Shown one piece after another: positions 17,203 through 24,524 of a DNA stretch of 31,777 bases (its first letter is position 1; every line of letters begins with the position of its first letter). Location of the stretch: NCBI GenBank assembly GCA_004322365.1, contig SCTS01000004.1, positions 1-31,777 on the forward strand, in the 5' to 3' direction. This DNA is from Patescibacteria group bacterium. Lineage in GTDB: Bacteria > Patescibacteria > Paceibacteria > UBA9973 > UBA2103. Below the pieces are notes generated by a model. It was not told where the DNA came from. It saw only the letters and a program-made list of their open reading frames with translations, and did no database searches. The translations under genes were made by a program, and so were the position numbers.

Positions 17203-17367
17203 ATGAGCGAAAAACCAAATCAGCCAATAACATTAGAGGGGCTTTCGAATGACTCCTGGGGTCTAGGAAGAGGGCGTGTTAGGTGGGATGCATTCATAGA
17301 CTCGATATCACAAGCATCAAGCGAGATTCTAGAGGAATTTTTAAAAAAAAATAATACACCCAACTAA
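17203..17367 (+). CDS. Small 54-residue protein, unknown
   Basis: ATG 17203 to TAA 17367, 14 nt after the Ig-repeat gene and in the same direction, so probably the last gene of the sortase operon. The protein starts MSEKPNQPITLEGLSNDSWG, has a Gly/Arg-rich middle (GLGRGRVRWDAF) and an amphipathic end (SISQASSEILEEFLKK). No membrane segment or cysteine. It is soluble and probably cytosolic; it could partner the cytoplasmic tail of the preceding protein, which is inference from position only. A strong palindrome begins 3 nt after its stop, as expected for the end of a real gene. Confidence 0.5.
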   Translation: MSEKPNQPITLEGLSNDSWGLGRGRVRWDAFIDSISQASSEILEEFLKKNNTPN

Positions 17368-17369
17368 CG

Positions 17370-17397
17370 TCTGTGCTACACCCGGGTGTAGCACAGA
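17370..17397. terminator. 28-bp perfect palindrome after the 54-residue gene
   Basis: Halves 17370-17383 and 17384-17397 are exact reverse complements (core CACCCGGGTG). Begins 3 nt after the stop of the small gene. A TTTTT run occurs 10 nt later (17406-17410). Likely terminator. Confidence 0.7.
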
Positions 17398-17413
17398 GTA
17401 TTGAATTTTTAAA

Positions 17414-17446
17414 TCTCATGTGGGACATCGTATGTCCCACATGAGG
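17414..17446. terminator. Second hairpin in the convergent spacer, 14-bp perfect stem
   Basis: Arms 17415-17428 and 17432-17445 are exact complements with loop cgt; an outer T-G pair extends it. Its sequence is unrelated to the flanking two hairpins. Confidence 0.6.
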
Positions 17447-17470
17447 AGCTTGCAATTAACTGCAACGAAA

Positions 17471-17506
17471 AATCAGAGTGATATGATATATCATATCACT
17501 CTGATT
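17471..17506. terminator. 36-bp perfect palindrome before the end of thrS
   Basis: Halves 17471-17488 and 17489-17506 are exact complements (centre GATATATC). It lies 30 nt beyond the thrS stop on the minus strand, where AAT/TTTTTCG follows it. Likely the thrS terminator. Confidence 0.65.
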
Positions 17507-17536
17507 CAAATCAATTCTGAAGTCTGAAGGAGTTTT

Positions 17537-19282
17537 CTATTTGCTTGAGCGGGAGGAGATTTGTTGCGAGAGGAATGCAATGACTTCGTCCAGTGGTTTT
17601 GCTCCTTCTGAAGCTGTGCGGTTTTCGAGGGTTACGGTACCTGATTCCACTTCTTTATCTCCCACCACAAAAAGGTAGGGAGTTTTTTCTTTTTTTGCAT
17701 TACGGATTTTCTTTCCTAACGACTCATTTGCGTCATCAATTTCAGCACGAACACCTGCTTCTTTCAGTTCAGCAAGAACTTTATTTCCGTATTCGTTATG
17801 TTTTTCAGAAACAGGAAGTATTTTTACTTGAACAGGTGAAAGCCAGAGAGGGAAGGCACCTGCGTAATGCTCGATAAGCACACCCATGAATCTATCAGGG
17901 GAGCCAATGAGTGCTCGGTGAATCATGACGGGAGTTTTTTCTGCGCCATCCTTGTCCATGTAGGCGAGTTCGAAGCGCCCAGGCATATTGAAATCGAGCT
18001 GAATTGTTGAAATTTGCCACTCACGGCCAATTGCATCAACGGCCATGATATCTATCTTTGGACCATAAAATGCAGCGTCTCCAACAGCTTCTTTGAAGTT
18101 AATTTCTTTTTTCTGTAGCAGTGTGCGCATGATTGGCTCAGATTTTTCCCACACTTCATCACCACCGAGATATTTTTCTTTCTTAGCTGGGTCACGGAGC
18201 GACAAACGCATCCAGTAATCAATCTGATAAATTTTCAGAATCTTTTGAATCGCATTCAATACATTAGATATTTCTTCCTCAACTTGGTCTTCTCGGCAAA
18301 AAATGTGTCCATCGTCTTGTGAAAAAGCACGAAGCCGGGTTAATCCTGAAAGCTCACCTGGACGCTCATCACGATAGAGGACAGCGAAGTCACTGTAGCG
18401 AATAGGAAGGTCACGGTAACTGCGAGGCTGCGAGGCGTAAATTTGCGTATGCTGTGGGCAGTTCATGGGCTTCAAAAACATCTCATCTTCAACATACTGA
18501 GACTTCACGCCGAGCATATCCTCTTTGTATTTGTCGTAGTGTCCAGAGATTTTGAAGAGCTCACCTTTATTCATGTTTGGCGTATGTACTTCACCAAAGC
18601 CAAGCTCGTCGTTGAGTTCTCGTGAAAGATTGATTATCTCTGAGCGGATGATATTTCCTTTCGGTGTGAAGAGTGGCATGCCTGAACCAACAAGGTCAGA
18701 AAATACGAGAAGTCCTTGCTCCCGTGCAATTTTGCGATGGTCACGCTTCTTCGCTTCTTCACGTCGCACCAAATACGCTTCGAGGTCTTCTTTTGTGTCG
18801 AACGCAAGTGCGTAGATGCGAGTGAGCATTGGGTTCTTTTCGTCGCCACGCCAATAGGCGCCCGCAATGCGGTCGAGTTTGAAAGAGTCAGGTTTGATAT
18901 CCGTGCTTGGATTTTCCACGTGGCCTCCACGACAGAGGTCAGAGTATTCTCCTGATTTGTAGAAACTAACTTTAGAGCCGTCCGCAGTGAACTCGTCTAT
19001 CAGTTCATGTTTGTAAGGGTTTCCAGGGTACTCTTTTTTTGCATCATCTCGAGAAAGTTCAGAGCGCTCAAATGCCTTCCATGTTGGTAAAATTTTTCGC
19101 ATCTCTTTTTCAATCCTCGTGAAATCCTTTTCAGAAAGGGGAGTTGAAAATTCAAAATCGAAATAGAAGCCGTCGTCTATAGCAGGACCAATGGTGCGTT
19201 TAGCATCTGGCCAGATCTTCATAATTGCCGCTGCCATGAGGTGGGCGAGGGTATGACGCTTGTATTCAAGTTCCTGAGGCAT
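17537..19282 (-). CDS. thrS: Threonyl-tRNA synthetase lacking the TGS domain
   Basis: Class II synthetase charging tRNA-Thr. It begins at the editing domain: RHTLAHL gives H10 and H14 (HxxxH), and DLCRGGH gives C117 and H121 (usual form CxGPH, here Gly for Pro). The catalytic core shows MNCPQH, YRDERPGELSGLTRLRAFSQDDGHIFC (motif 2 and a zinc ligand), DGHIF and MIHRALIGSPDRFMG (motif 3). The C-terminal anticodon-binding domain is complete. It has 581 residues against about 640; the N-terminal TGS domain of about 60 residues is absent. The 104-nt gap back to the dnaE stop is too short to encode it. The editing site is kept, so Ser-tRNA-Thr correction should remain. Confidence 0.95.
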   Translation of the reverse strand: MPQELEYKRHTLAHLMAAAIMKIWPDAKRTIGPAIDDGFYFDFEFSTPLSEKDFTRIEKEMRKILPTWKAFERSELSRDDAKKEYPGNPYKHELIDEFTADGSKVSFYKSGEYSDLCRGGHVENPSTDIKPDSFKLDRIAGAYWRGDEKNPMLTRIYALAFDTKEDLEAYLVRREEAKKRDHRKIAREQGLLVFSDLVGSGMPLFTPKGNIIRSEIINLSRELNDELGFGEVHTPNMNKGELFKISGHYDKYKEDMLGVKSQYVEDEMFLKPMNCPQHTQIYASQPRSYRDLPIRYSDFAVLYRDERPGELSGLTRLRAFSQDDGHIFCREDQVEEEISNVLNAIQKILKIYQIDYWMRLSLRDPAKKEKYLGGDEVWEKSEPIMRTLLQKKEINFKEAVGDAAFYGPKIDIMAVDAIGREWQISTIQLDFNMPGRFELAYMDKDGAEKTPVMIHRALIGSPDRFMGVLIEHYAGAFPLWLSPVQVKILPVSEKHNEYGNKVLAELKEAGVRAEIDDANESLGKKIRNAKKEKTPYLFVVGDKEVESGTVTLENRTASEGAKPLDEVIAFLSQQISSRSSK

Positions 19283-19293
19283 TTTGAAAATAT

Positions 19294-19299
19294 AGCATA
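19294..19299 (-). promoter_or_regulatory. -10-like TATGCT before thrS
   Basis: On the minus strand TATGCT is followed by 11 nt and the ATG at 19282. It sits at the end of heptamer array B. Confidence 0.35.
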
Positions 19300-19305
19300 G
19301 AGGGC

Positions 19306-19391
19306 AGGTTCTAGGGACTAGCTTCTAGGTGCTAGCTTTTCGGACTCTGAATTTAAACCTATAACCTATAACCTAAAACCTAGCACCTAAC
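19306..19391. repeat. Heptamer array B (inverted pair)
   Basis: The left part runs in GGTTCTA/GGTGCTA-type 7-nt units (19308-19338). The right part (19356-19391) has the opposite polarity: AACCTAT twice, then AACCTAA, AACCTAG and CACCTAA. The spacer is about 17 nt. The dnaE stop codon (19387-19389) is inside the array. Confidence 0.8.
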
Positions 19392-22300
19392 TAAGGGCTT
19401 TGACCTTATCAATTAACACTGAAGGTTCGCCATTTCGTTTTGATAGCTTGCCTTTAAAGAGTACGCACGTGCCTTCCACTAGTACGCTGGCGTTTGTTTT
19501 ATACACTTCTGGAAATGCTACTGTTTCTATAAATCCGTCTTTATCAGAAATGGTAATGAATGCCATTTTGTCGCCCTTCTTGGTGAGAATTGTTTTTATG
19601 CTTTCAACTACACCGCATACAGTGAGTGGGTAGCCATTTCTCTCTTCCGCACGAGCAAATTTAATTGAATGAGGGTACTCCGCGAGTTCTTTCTTGAATT
19701 GATCAAGTGGATGTCCTGATACATAAATACCCAAAAGTTCTTTTTCTGAATTAAGCATTTCAATTTGCGAAAGCGCGCGAGCTGGATCAAGTGCAATGTC
19801 GGTGTGTCGCACCATCGTTCCAAATAAAGAGTCTTGCCCTGCGGATGTTGCACCAGCGTCTTTTGCGAATAGAAGTAGTTTTTCAATGTTCCCAAGTAGA
19901 ATTCCTCGGTTATTGAATGCGTCAAATACACCACACTTTATAAGTGATTCCAAGGCTCGGCGGTTGATGATGCTTCCCGGCACTCGAGAGAGCACATCGC
20001 CTATGGAGGTAAATTTTCCTCCGCGCGTACGCTCCTCAATAATTGTTTTTGCTGCTCCTTCGCCGAAGTTTTTAATTGTTGAGAGTCCAAAGCGAATCAT
20101 TCCATGGGCAATAACCGTGAATGATTCGTATGATTCATTAATATCAGGAGGTAGAACGCGAATGCCAATTCGTTCACATTCAGCAACATCGTCAGCAATG
20201 CGCTCAGTATCTCCAGAATCAGCCGACAAAAGGGAAGCCATGTAGTCTTCAGGATGATTTGCCTTCATGTATGCGGTTTGATACGCCACTTTCCCATATG
20301 AAGCAGCATGTCCTTTGTTGAAGCCGTATGCAGCAAATGGCTCAATCAACTTCCACAAACTTTCCGCTTTTGTTTTTTGTATCTTTCCTTTCTCCACACA
20401 TCCTTGAATGAATTTTTCCTTTTGCGCTTCCATTTCTACTGGAATTTTTTTACCCATGGCTTTGCGGAGTTGGTCTGCTTCAAGCCATGTGTATCCAGCG
20501 AGGTGAATAGCAATCAGAAGCACATCGTCTTGGTAGGTGATGATGCCGTACGAGCGGTCAAGAATGTCTTTCATGCGAGGGTCCAAGTAGGTGACAAGCG
20601 CAGGATTATGCTTTCGTTCAATGTATTGAGGAATTGATTCCATCGGTCCTGGACGATACAAGGCCACCATAGCGTTGATGTCATGAATGGATGTTGGCTT
20701 CAGGTCTTTTAGGTAATGGGTCATACCAGAACCTCCAAGCTGAAATACTCCTCCTGTTTCTCCACGAGCGAGCATGGCAAATGTTTTTGCATCATCAAGC
20801 GGAATGTTTTCAATATCAACGTCTACACCTTTTCGTATTTTTACTCGTTCCACTGAATCACCAAGGATTGAAAGGTTGGTGAGTCCAAGAAAGTCGAATT
20901 TCAAAAGACCGGCATCTTCAACTTCATGCATATCGTACTGGGTGATGATGGCACTACCTGATGGTTCAAACTGCACTGGTACGAAGTCCGATACTGCAGA
21001 TGGTGCAATAACGATGCCCGCTGCGTGAATGGAAATATGCCGAGCGTTACCCTCAACTTGTTTTGCGGTGTTTATAATTATTTCAGCATCCTCGTCAGAC
21101 TTATATAGTTTTTTTAATTCATCTTCCATCTCTAGGGCTTTTTTAAGTGTCATAGGAAACCCTTGTGAGCCCAATGGAATGAGTTTCGCAATTCTGTCAC
21201 CCACGCCGTACGGGTAGCCAAGTGCGCGGGCGACATCCCGTACCGCTGCGCGCGCCATCATGGTGCCAAAGGTACCAATTTGTGCCACGCATTCTTCCCC
21301 GTATTTCTCTTTTGCGTACACAAGCATCTCGTCACGACGATTGTCTGCAAAGTCCATGTCGATGTCGGGCGCTGATGGGCGCTCAGGATTCAAAAATCGC
21401 TCGAAGGGGAGTCGGTACGCTATTGGATCGACGTTGGTAATGCCGGTTAGGTATGAGACTAACGAGCCAGCAGCTGATCCTCGAGTGGTAGTAAGAATGC
21501 CGTTAGTTCGTGCATGTGAAAGCAGGTCGGCGACGGTGAGGAAGTAGGGAGCAAAGCCTTTTGCGGTGATTATGGAAAGTTCATAGTCGATACGTTTTGT
21601 TACCTCCCCAGTTGCTTCCATTTTTCGCTGAACCAAACCTTTTGCAATTGCAACTTTTAGTTCACTTTCGTATGTTGTTTCTTTGGGAATAGGGAAGCGC
21701 GGGAAAAGCCATGAGCCTAAATTCAAATCTACCTTTATTCGTTCAGCAATTTTTTCGGTGTTTAGAAGAGCTTCAGGAAAATCACGATAGCGTTCCTGTG
21801 CGTTCTCGATGCTACAAAAAGTAAGGTCTCTAGCATCTGCTGCAATTCCTGGTGTTGCTATTCTTCGTACAATGTCGCGCGCTTGCCGGTCTTCATGTTT
21901 TAAATAGTAAGAATCGTCTGAGGCTACCATAGGAAGTGCGAGGGCTGTGGCGATGCCAGCGATGCGGATTTGCTGGTCTCTACCGCCATTCCATCCTAAG
22001 CGTGCGTACACATTTTCTTTTCCAAGTCCTTGCCTGAGGGTTTCCACCAGAGCTTCAGAATTTCGTCGCACGAGGGCAGTGTCCGGAATGAGCGCAATCA
22101 ATCCTTTGCCGTATTTTTGTATATGCTCGCCAGTTACTTTTGGTAGAGCGTTTCCGGACTGTTCTTTCGGTAGGTCAAGATATGCATGCGATACGAGTTT
22201 CAAGAGGTGCTGATATCCCTCGTTGTTTTCTGCGAGAAAAATTATACGGTCTTCGGTGTCGCCAATAAGAATGTCTGCGTCAACGCCAAGGATAGGTTTG

Positions 22301-22479
22301 ATTCCGGCTTGTTTGCAGGCTTTATAAAATTCGATAGCGCCGTAGAGGTTGTTGTGGTCGGTTAATGCAAGCGCAGGCATGCCAAAAAACATTGCTGAGC
22401 TCACGAGTGCATCTATCTGAATAATGCCGTCGAGCAGACTGTAGTGGCTGTGTGCGGAGAGATGGGAGAATGAAGACAT
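19387..22479 (-). CDS. dnaE: DNA polymerase III alpha subunit (DnaE)
   Basis: Replicative polymerase, 1030 residues (E. coli 1160). N-terminal PHP domain: HLSAHSHYSLLDG (H10, H12, D17) and LALTDHNNLYGAIEFY; the usual metal ligand His in the later NDxHY-type motif reads SDDSYYL here, so PHP exonuclease activity is uncertain. The polymerase core has RGSAAGSLVSYL (333-344), PDIDMDF with D372 and D374, and KFDFLGL with D529 as third catalytic aspartate. YGFNKGHAASYGKVAYQTAYMKA marks the finger region. C-terminal OB fold (YPLTVCGVVESIKTILTKKGDKMAFITISD) ends the protein. It lacks most of the C-terminal tau-binding tail. It is upstream of thrS on the minus strand and diverges from rnhB. Confidence 0.97.
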   Translation of the reverse strand: MSSFSHLSAHSHYSLLDGIIQIDALVSSAMFFGMPALALTDHNNLYGAIEFYKACKQAGIKPILGVDADILIGDTEDRIIFLAENNEGYQHLLKLVSHAYLDLPKEQSGNALPKVTGEHIQKYGKGLIALIPDTALVRRNSEALVETLRQGLGKENVYARLGWNGGRDQQIRIAGIATALALPMVASDDSYYLKHEDRQARDIVRRIATPGIAADARDLTFCSIENAQERYRDFPEALLNTEKIAERIKVDLNLGSWLFPRFPIPKETTYESELKVAIAKGLVQRKMEATGEVTKRIDYELSIITAKGFAPYFLTVADLLSHARTNGILTTTRGSAAGSLVSYLTGITNVDPIAYRLPFERFLNPERPSAPDIDMDFADNRRDEMLVYAKEKYGEECVAQIGTFGTMMARAAVRDVARALGYPYGVGDRIAKLIPLGSQGFPMTLKKALEMEDELKKLYKSDEDAEIIINTAKQVEGNARHISIHAAGIVIAPSAVSDFVPVQFEPSGSAIITQYDMHEVEDAGLLKFDFLGLTNLSILGDSVERVKIRKGVDVDIENIPLDDAKTFAMLARGETGGVFQLGGSGMTHYLKDLKPTSIHDINAMVALYRPGPMESIPQYIERKHNPALVTYLDPRMKDILDRSYGIITYQDDVLLIAIHLAGYTWLEADQLRKAMGKKIPVEMEAQKEKFIQGCVEKGKIQKTKAESLWKLIEPFAAYGFNKGHAASYGKVAYQTAYMKANHPEDYMASLLSADSGDTERIADDVAECERIGIRVLPPDINESYESFTVIAHGMIRFGLSTIKNFGEGAAKTIIEERTRGGKFTSIGDVLSRVPGSIINRRALESLIKCGVFDAFNNRGILLGNIEKLLLFAKDAGATSAGQDSLFGTMVRHTDIALDPARALSQIEMLNSEKELLGIYVSGHPLDQFKKELAEYPHSIKFARAEERNGYPLTVCGVVESIKTILTKKGDKMAFITISDKDGFIETVAFPEVYKTNASVLVEGTCVLFKGKLSKRNGEPSVLIDKVKALS

Positions 22480-22480
22480 T

Positions 22481-22589
22481 AGGTCTAGTATAAAGGTTCT
22501 AGGTGCTAGGTTCTAGGTGCTAGCTTTACACACCTAAGATCAGGAAAAACACTTTCCCACCTAGAAGCTATAACCTAGAACCTAAAAGC
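22481..22589. repeat. Heptamer array C, between divergent dnaE and rnhB (inverted pair)
   Basis: The left part contains a perfect tandem duplicate of GGTTCTAGGTGCTA (22495-22508 and 22509-22522), i.e. four 7-nt units. The right part (22559-22589) has opposite polarity: CACCTAG, AAGCTAT, AACCTAG, AACCTAA. The array fills almost the whole 111-nt gap between two start codons, so it must hold both promoters. Confidence 0.85.
22487..22492 (-). promoter_or_regulatory. -10-like TATACT for dnaE
   Basis: On the minus strand TATACT is followed by 7 nt and the dnaE ATG (22479), so leaderless. It lies within array C. Confidence 0.5.
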
Positions 22590-22590
22590 T

Positions 22591-23193
22591 ATGTCATACA
22601 TTCTTGGAATTGATGAAGCGGGTAGGGGGCCATTGGCGGGGCCTGTTTCTGTTGGTGTTATTGCGGTAGAGAGTAGTTTTGATTTGCTTGGTGTATTCCC
22701 AGGGTTGAATGATTCTAAAAAACTTTCAGAAAAAAAACGAGAAGCGTTGTTCCTCCGTCTTCAAGAAGAAATGCAGAAAGGAAATGTGCATGCGATAGCA
22801 TGTCTCTCAAGTTCGACCGTTATAGATACAAAAGGGATTTCGTATGCGATTTCGCATGCACTCGAGCAGGGTGTTCGTAAACTTATGCCGGAGTCAGGCT
22901 CCGGGAAAATATATCTTGATGGCTCGCTCAAGGCTCCTCTCGAGTATGAACAAGAGACAGTCATTGGCGGTGACGGGCTCGTTCCTGCAATAATGCTTGC
23001 TTCCATTGTTGCAAAAGTCACCCGTGACCGCTTGATGGTGAAGTTAGCACTGGAGCATCCTCAGTATGGTTTTGAAAAGCATAAGGGGTACGGAACAGCT
23101 TCACACATTCGGGCTATTAAAGAATACGGCCCTTCACCCGTCCACCGCATGAGTTTTCTTTCAAGAATCCTCGATGGTACTATTGCCTCATGA
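22591..23193 (+). CDS. rnhB: Ribonuclease HII
   Basis: Cuts RNA in RNA-DNA hybrids and removes misincorporated ribonucleotides. 200 residues, normal. The DEDD active site is visible: D8-E9 in GIDEAGRGPLAG, D110 in IYLDGS, D146 in VAKVTRDRLM. The NDSKKLSEKKRE and HPQYGFEKHKGYG stretches are typical. Start ATG 22591 follows array C; a TATAAC at 22569-22574 could be its -10. The stop overlaps the next start (ATGA), indicating coupling. Confidence 0.97.
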   Translation: MSYILGIDEAGRGPLAGPVSVGVIAVESSFDLLGVFPGLNDSKKLSEKKREALFLRLQEEMQKGNVHAIACLSSSTVIDTKGISYAISHALEQGVRKLMPESGSGKIYLDGSLKAPLEYEQETVIGGDGLVPAIMLASIVAKVTRDRLMVKLALEHPQYGFEKHKGYGTASHIRAIKEYGPSPVHRMSFLSRILDGTIAS

Positions 23194-23579
23194 CTGATGA
23201 ACCACAGAATGTGCAAGGAGGCCAAGTGCCTGACCTGCCTGTCGATCCCGAGCTAGCTGAGCGTGTGGTTGCACTCTATAGCTCTGTTGATGAAACATTG
23301 AACGAGCTTCGGGTTCCTGATGAGGAAAGAAAAGAAGTAGAACAAAATTTGATGGAAGCTATTGCTGCTGACCTCCTCGTTCGACTTGGTGAGAGACTTT
23401 CAGATGAAGATAAAAAAGAGCTCGCAGAAATGGGTAATGGTTTTGAGCCTGGCGTTGAACCCGATTTGAATGCCGTTGCAGGGTTCTTTCGTACTAAATT
23501 TGCTCAAGAAGAATTGGTGCATGCGCTCGCAGAAGCTACTGAGAGCGTGCTTAAAGAGTTTACCGACGCAATGCGTTGA
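23190..23579 (+). CDS. Acidic helical protein of 129 residues, unknown
   Basis: Start overlaps the rnhB stop by 4 nt (ATGA), so it is translated from the same transcript. The protein is acidic and probably all helical, with a disordered start (MTDEPQNVQGGQVPD), then helices around VVALYSSVDETLNEL, EVEQNLMEAIAADLLVRLGE, LSDEDKKELAEM and a C-terminal helix (FAQEELVHALAEATESVLKEF). No cysteine, membrane segment or catalytic motif that I recognise. The LLVRLGERLSDEDKKEL part resembles short helical regions of uncharacterised CPR proteins, but I cannot name a family. Possible adaptor or nucleic-acid mimic; the function is open. Confidence 0.75.
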   Translation: MTDEPQNVQGGQVPDLPVDPELAERVVALYSSVDETLNELRVPDEERKEVEQNLMEAIAADLLVRLGERLSDEDKKELAEMGNGFEPGVEPDLNAVAGFFRTKFAQEELVHALAEATESVLKEFTDAMR

Positions 23580-23793
23580 GTGCGTCTAAAATCTTCACCT
23601 GCTTCGTTGCTCGTTCCGCTCCTCCCTCACCATATGCTCGATATGGCTCGGTTTGGTGCTCACTCGTGCCTTGCATCTGAAAGATTTTTGACTGCACTCA
23701 ATAGAGTGTGTGAGACGCCCCAGCTTTCAAGGAAGAAATACGTTGACTATTGACTTTTTGATATTTTCATTATAATGTATCCTCAACGTTTTT
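23580..23793. other. 214-bp spacer without a gene
   Basis: I see no tRNA or conserved ORF. It contains a short inverted repeat CCATAT-gctcg-ATATGG (23630-23646) and, at its end, the promoter of the next gene. Confidence 0.5.
23750..23776 (+). promoter_or_regulatory. Promoter of the 82-residue gene
   Basis: TTGACT (23750-23755), 15-nt spacer, TATAAT (23771-23776), 17 nt to ATG 23794. A second TTGACT lies 7 nt upstream (23743-23748), with a 22-nt spacing. The -10 is perfect; the -35 spacing is not ideal on either choice. Confidence 0.55.
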
Positions 23794-24042
23794 ATGGGCG
23801 AAAAAGTATACAGAGCCACAAATCCTGAGCATCGAAAGATTGCTATTTCCCTTGGATTTGATCCCGAACGCCTCACTGCAACACAAGCACGCAGTATAAA
23901 AGCTGAACAAGAGAGACGACGGTCAACAGTCAAAATGGATCCTATTGATGAAATGATTCGGAGGGGATTTCCAGGAAGATCGACCGCAGAAATTAATGCT
24001 GGTTTTCAAGGTTGGCTTAGGGGGCGCGGTCTTAAAGGCTAG
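23794..24042 (+). CDS. Basic 82-residue protein, unknown
   Basis: Starts MGEKVYRATNPEHRKIAISL, rich in Arg/Lys, no cysteine, no membrane segment. TATQARSIKAEQERRR is a charged helix and the end is Gly/Arg-rich (GWLRGRGLKG). This could bind nucleic acid, but no family is recognised. It has its own promoter with a perfect TATAAT and lies upstream of rpmF. Confidence 0.6.
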   Translation: MGEKVYRATNPEHRKIAISLGFDPERLTATQARSIKAEQERRRSTVKMDPIDEMIRRGFPGRSTAEINAGFQGWLRGRGLKG

Positions 24043-24077
24043 ACGATGTTGATACTAGAGAGTTAAAATATCTTTTC

Positions 24078-24106
24078 TTTACAAAAAGGCTTATTTCTGT
24101 TAGCTT
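24078..24106 (+). promoter_or_regulatory. Likely promoter of rpmF
   Basis: TTTACA (24078-24083), 17-nt spacer, TAGCTT (24101-24106), 9 nt to ATG 24116. Near-leaderless. Confidence 0.4.
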
Positions 24107-24115
24107 TGCATCTAT

Positions 24116-24427
24116 ATGGTAGTACGAATGAGACATACGCGGGCGCACACGGCAAATCGCCGTTCGCACCACGCTTTGAAGAAAATGCAGCTTACCTCCG
24201 CAAAGGATGGTACAGCGCACCCACGCCACCGCGCTCTTTTGGATGGCACTATGTACCGTGGTCGTTCAGTTATGGATAAAGCTTCAGCTCGAGCACTCCG
24301 CGCTAAAAAATCATCAACTCGCCGAGAGCAGGAATCCGGACCAGCGAAAGAAAAGGTAGTCGAGGAGCCAAAAAAGGTAAAAGAGGAAACTAAGAAACTT
24401 CCAAAGAAATCGAAACAAGCAAAATAG
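24116..24427 (+). CDS. rpmF: Ribosomal protein bL32, cysteine-free form with Lys/Glu-rich tail
   Basis: The N-terminal MRHTRAHTANRRSHHALKK is diagnostic of bL32 (RRSHHAL motif). The middle, AKDGTAHPRHRALLDGTMYRGR, matches the zinc-ribbon region of bL32, but the four cysteines of the usual CxxC...CxxC form are gone; the whole protein has no cysteine. Such C-minus versions do not need zinc. 103 residues, longer than the usual 55-65 because of a Lys/Glu-rich tail (about 65-103). The stop is inside the terminator stem that follows. In many bacteria rpmF is followed by lipid genes and then rnc-smc; here rnc and smc are near but no lipid genes remain. Confidence 0.9.
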   Translation: MVVRMRHTRAHTANRRSHHALKKMQLTSAKDGTAHPRHRALLDGTMYRGRSVMDKASARALRAKKSSTRREQESGPAKEKVVEEPKKVKEETKKLPKKSKQAK

Positions 24428-24450
24428 TCTGCATACGCAGACTATTTTTT
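24421..24450 (+). terminator. Terminator of rpmF
   Basis: 12-bp perfect stem (24421-24432 with 24437-24448), loop atac, ends in TTTTTT. The rpmF stop TAG (24425-24427) is part of the left arm. Confidence 0.9.
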
Positions 24451-24479
24451 GCTATTCTATAGTGTGTGCTCTTTCATTC

Positions 24480-24521
24480 CCTAAACCCTAAACGCTAACC
24501 ACTAAACGCTAGCCCCTAACT
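24480..24521. repeat. Heptamer array D (CCTAAAC units), just before nusB-Nudix
   Basis: Six 7-nt units in exact register: CCTAAAC twice, then GCTAACC, ACTAAAC, GCTAGCC and CCTAACT. CTA is at the same place in every unit. Ends 3 nt before ATG 24525. Single polarity, no inverted partner. Confidence 0.85.
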
Positions 24522-24524
24522 TCC

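Noticed and set aside
19306..22589. CRISPR arrays
   Set aside because: Units are 7 nt with no unique spacers and no cas genes nearby.
22591..23579. UGA read as glycine (code 25), as in some CPR lineages
   Set aside because: rnhB and the next gene end at TGA at the expected lengths, and the rnhB TGA overlaps the next start as ATGA.
23580..23793. tRNA or small RNA gene in the 214-bp spacer
   Set aside because: No T-loop-like GGTTCRANTCC or cloverleaf could be found; only a 6-bp inverted repeat.
24480..24521. True telomere or linear chromosome end
   Set aside because: The CCCTAAA units are internal, short, degenerate and flanked by genes on both sides.
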